This document shows, one piece after another, positions 61,649 through 64,000 of a DNA stretch of 64,000 nt. Positions within the stretch are counted from its first letter, which is position 1. Every line of letters begins with the position of its first letter. This stretch comes from Gammaproteobacteria bacterium (GTDB lineage Bacteria; Pseudomonadota; Gammaproteobacteria; Steroidobacterales; GCA-2729495): assembly GCA_030426355.1 (NCBI GenBank), contig JAUHYQ010000005.1:62001-126000 (forward strand). The letters run 5' to 3'. The position numbers were made by a program, and so were the translations under genes. The notes under the pieces are model-generated. The model had not been told where the DNA came from. It saw nothing but the letters and a program-made list of their open reading frames with translations, and searched no databases.

Positions 61649-63358
61649 TTAGTGACAGAGAACGCAACTATCGAGTCGCGCCAGCAATACGGCCCTGCTG
61701 GCCGCAGGCTCCATCGGGTTGGTGTCGGAGTGGCATTGGGTACAGCCGTAGCCGCGTTCAGTGACGGTTTGATGCACCACATCGAAATGCCAGTAGCCCG
61801 GCGCACCTGGCCGAGGACTAGAACCTGCGAAATTATTGTCGTCCGCTTGGCGATAGTTTTCTGCGCGGCCGGCTTCTGCAGCTGCTGCCGCACCGGCGAT
61901 GCGCCCGGTGAAGACTGACGGCCCTAAAAAGGTACCGGCACCGCCATAGCTGCCGTTGATGCCCGCCACACCGGTCAGTTCGCCCGCGGCAAACAACCCG
62001 GGGATTGCGATTCGATCGCTGTTCAACACCTGGCCATTGGGATTGATTGCCGGTCCGCCCATGTTCTTCCGCGTCATCGGATAGGTGCGGGCGGCATAGA
62101 AGGGCGGATTAACGATGGGCCGGATCGAACGATCCGGCGGCGAGCCTTTCTTGAAGCGCTGAAACATGTAGTCCTCGCCGACCGAAACCATACGGTTCCA
62201 TGTTTCTATAGTGGTCCGTAATCCATGTTCCGGAAGGCCGGCGCGTCGCGCGAGTTCGCTTACGGAGTCGGCCTTGCTGACCAATTGCGGGTTGTTCAGC
62301 ACCTCCGCATCAATTGTATCGCGCGATATCCACGGTGCGCCGCGCAGGCCGAAGCGACGCGCGCCATCGGCATCAAAAATCATCCAGTAACCGGGGTTCT
62401 CAGTGCCGCTAACCGCATCCGTTACCACGCGGATGTTGGCGGATTCATCGACAAAGCGACGGCCACTCGCATTTACCCAGATTGCCATGGGGTTCTGGGC
62501 AAGCAGTCCCGACTGGTCACGGGTGTCTCTGGGGTTCGGTATGCCGTTGTAAAAAATAACCTGGCGATCCATGTTCCGGATATCGGCACCCGCCCACTCG
62601 GCCAGACGGTAGCCGTCGCCGGTCGCAAATTCTCCGGCGCCGCGGAGCAGCCGCGTTGGTTCGGCCAGCCCGTCCGCCCAGTTTGCGCGTACTTGTTCGA
62701 GGTTGTTCTGCAGGCCGCCGGTGGCAAGTATTACCGCGCCGGAGCGAAAAAGTTGCTCTTTGCCGGTGCGTTCATTGCGCGTTAACACGCCGTTGATCCG
62801 GCCGCCGGATTTAAGCAACGCAATCGCGCGCGTGTTCCACCGAAAATCGATATTGGTGTCATAAAGCATCCGGCGCAGCAGCGGAACTACGGCATTAACT
62901 GCAGTGCCGCGCGTAAAGTGAAAGCGCGGCACGCTGTCTTCATTGGTTGGCAGGATCATGTGAAACACGACTCCCTGTTCTACCAGCCAGTCGTAAACTT
63001 CGGTGGCCGAATTCTCGGCATAACGGTAGGCCCAGAACCCATCGGGGTCTTTACCGCGCAGGGCCCAGTCGCCAAAAGCTAGGCTTGGGGAGTCGCTGAT
63101 GCCCTTGCTGCGCTGTAGTTCAGTGTCCACCAGCGCGAACCCACCGGCTTTGACTGCGTGCCCGCCGCCCATGGAATTGGCATCCAGCAGCAGTACCTTG
63201 GCGCCTGCAGCCGAGGCTTCCAGCGCAGCGGAAAGCCCGGCAATGCCGGTACCGACAACGATGACGTCGGCATCACGTGCAACGGGGGACGAGGTGCAGG
63301 AACCCAGCAGCCCGGCCAGCAGCATCAGCGCGAGGTGTTGCGCGTATGGGCTCAGCAT
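61649..63358 (-). CDS. Lipoprotein flavoprotein (fumarate-reductase/ketosteroid-dehydrogenase-like) with C-terminal two-haem tail
   Basis: A 569-residue protein. Lipobox LGSC gives a lipid anchor. The FAD domain begins VIVVGTGIAGLSAALEA, and GGGHAVKAGGF and a late GELTGVAGINGSYGG follow, as in flavocytochrome c fumarate reductases and 3-ketosteroid dehydrogenases. The last 45 residues carry two haem motifs: CTQCH (539-543) and CVLCH, which is the very C-terminus (565-569). In known flavocytochromes c the haem part is N-terminal. It could transfer electrons between an outer-membrane or periplasmic acceptor and FAD. Substrate unknown. Confidence 0.88.
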   Translation of the reverse strand: MLSPYAQHLALMLLAGLLGSCTSSPVARDADVIVVGTGIAGLSAALEASAAGAKVLLLDANSMGGGHAVKAGGFALVDTELQRSKGISDSPSLAFGDWALRGKDPDGFWAYRYAENSATEVYDWLVEQGVVFHMILPTNEDSVPRFHFTRGTAVNAVVPLLRRMLYDTNIDFRWNTRAIALLKSGGRINGVLTRNERTGKEQLFRSGAVILATGGLQNNLEQVRANWADGLAEPTRLLRGAGEFATGDGYRLAEWAGADIRNMDRQVIFYNGIPNPRDTRDQSGLLAQNPMAIWVNASGRRFVDESANIRVVTDAVSGTENPGYWMIFDADGARRFGLRGAPWISRDTIDAEVLNNPQLVSKADSVSELARRAGLPEHGLRTTIETWNRMVSVGEDYMFQRFKKGSPPDRSIRPIVNPPFYAARTYPMTRKNMGGPAINPNGQVLNSDRIAIPGLFAAGELTGVAGINGSYGGAGTFLGPSVFTGRIAGAAAAAEAGRAENYRQADDNNFAGSSPRPGAPGYWHFDVVHQTVTERGYGCTQCHSDTNPMEPAASRAVLLARLDSCVLCH

Positions 63359-63376
63359 TCCGGTAAGAGCAATGAG

Positions 63377-63979
63377 CTAATCGGCTAACGATATTTCAAT
63401 GATGCCGTCGTCGTTCCACTCGGAAATCTTGATGTTCACACCCATGTCTTTGGCGTAGCCAAGCGTGCGCGGCACGAACCAGGTTTCATGGATCTCCTGT
63501 TCCGTCAGGTCGAACATATTTAGCCTTTTACAGGCTTTGAGTACGTGGCCCCAAGGTGACTTCCAGCGGCGCTTGCCGGGCTCCGCCTCGGTTTCCAGAA
63601 CCAGATGATAGTGACAGGCTGTGCGTTCAGTCAGTCCAACGAGGGCCGATTCTTTGTCGCCCGATTTTTTTATAATTTGAGCAACCCGGGTATTGATCGG
63701 TGCCATGGTCTTGATGTCGTGAGCGACATACACTTCCATCAGGCCCTGATCTTTAGCGAATTGCATTGCCTGCAGACGGGCTTTTACCAGCGCATCGTTC
63801 ATTTCATGCTGATAACCGGCGCTGTTGGCCATAGTTTTGAGAGCAAGTTGCACGGCCTTGCCAATCTGAACCTCTTTGCCTTCGAATCCGGTCTTTGCTG
63901 CCTTGAAGGTTCCGGTTCCGGGTTGTTTTGCGACTTCAGTGATTTGTTGCGAGTCGTCCAGATGTACTGCTCTAACCAT
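63377..63979 (-). CDS. Hypothetical protein of unknown family
   Basis: A 200-residue soluble protein. It has mixed helices and strands, a basic stretch GKRRWKSPWG and an acidic end EWNDDGIIEISLAD. There is no signal or known motif. GAGGTGC lies before the ATG, so it is a real gene. It is 18 bases upstream of the flavoprotein gene and probably cotranscribed. I do not recognise the family. Confidence 0.7.
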   Translation of the reverse strand: MVRAVHLDDSQQITEVAKQPGTGTFKAAKTGFEGKEVQIGKAVQLALKTMANSAGYQHEMNDALVKARLQAMQFAKDQGLMEVYVAHDIKTMAPINTRVAQIIKKSGDKESALVGLTERTACHYHLVLETEAEPGKRRWKSPWGHVLKACKRLNMFDLTEQEIHETWFVPRTLGYAKDMGVNIKISEWNDDGIIEISLAD

Positions 63980-64000
63980 GCTGCACCTCTTGTTTGCTTG

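Overview
This window looks like chromosomal DNA of a moderately GC-rich gammaproteobacterium. The strongest evidence is the block moeB-prmC-(prfA) | TPR lipoprotein-lolB-tRNA-Gln-prs-rplY-pth-ychF, which is arranged as in Pseudomonas-type genomes. The many exported oxidoreductases, Rieske oxygenases and a TonB-dependent receptor suggest a free-living aerobic heterotroph. No phage, insertion sequence, integrase or CRISPR array is visible.

Layout. 0-2 kb: the 3' end of metH and two small genes. 2-16 kb: the housekeeping block. It lacks hemA and ispE at their usual places and carries inserted genes: a cystathionine gamma-synthase/lyase and a cysteine synthase between prmC and prfA, and a lipoprotein and a short MetE-like enzyme between pth and ychF. 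16-19 kb: tRNA-Met and a large DUF748 protein. 19-29 kb: a probable catabolic region with two paralogous Rieske oxygenases, an exported SDR, a FAD oxidase behind a c-di-GMP-I (GEMM) riboswitch, a twin-TM small protein, a Tat-exported UbiD-like decarboxylase and a TonB-dependent receptor. 29-42 kb: mixed genes (PHP phosphoesterase, two MFS carriers, TetR, orphan ParA, lipoprotein SDR, membrane metalloprotease-like protein, ApbE, luciferase-like oxidoreductase, universal stress protein, large membrane protein). 42.6-46 kb: bioF-bioD-bioA. 46-53 kb: a putative respiratory operon with a nitrilase-like protein, a Tat-exported type II molybdoenzyme, a four-cluster Fe-S subunit, a lipoprotein cytochrome c, a lipoprotein and a beta carbonic anhydrase. 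53-56 kb: two paralogous methyltransferases flanking a VOC protein, then a DUF1015 protein. 56-64 kb: MBL-fold proteins, a Tat-exported amine-oxidase-like flavoprotein, an APH-type kinase, a lipoprotein flavoprotein ending in a two-heme tail, and an unknown gene.

How the genes may work together. A large share of the oxidoreductases in the accessory part carry Tat, Sec or lipoprotein signals, so the window encodes an unusual amount of redox chemistry outside the cytoplasm. The best candidates for new biology are the riboswitch-controlled FAD oxidase, the exported UbiD-like protein, the molybdoenzyme operon with its lipoprotein cytochrome, and the flavoprotein with the C-terminal two-heme tail. 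All functional calls come from reading motifs and recalling families; no database search was run.
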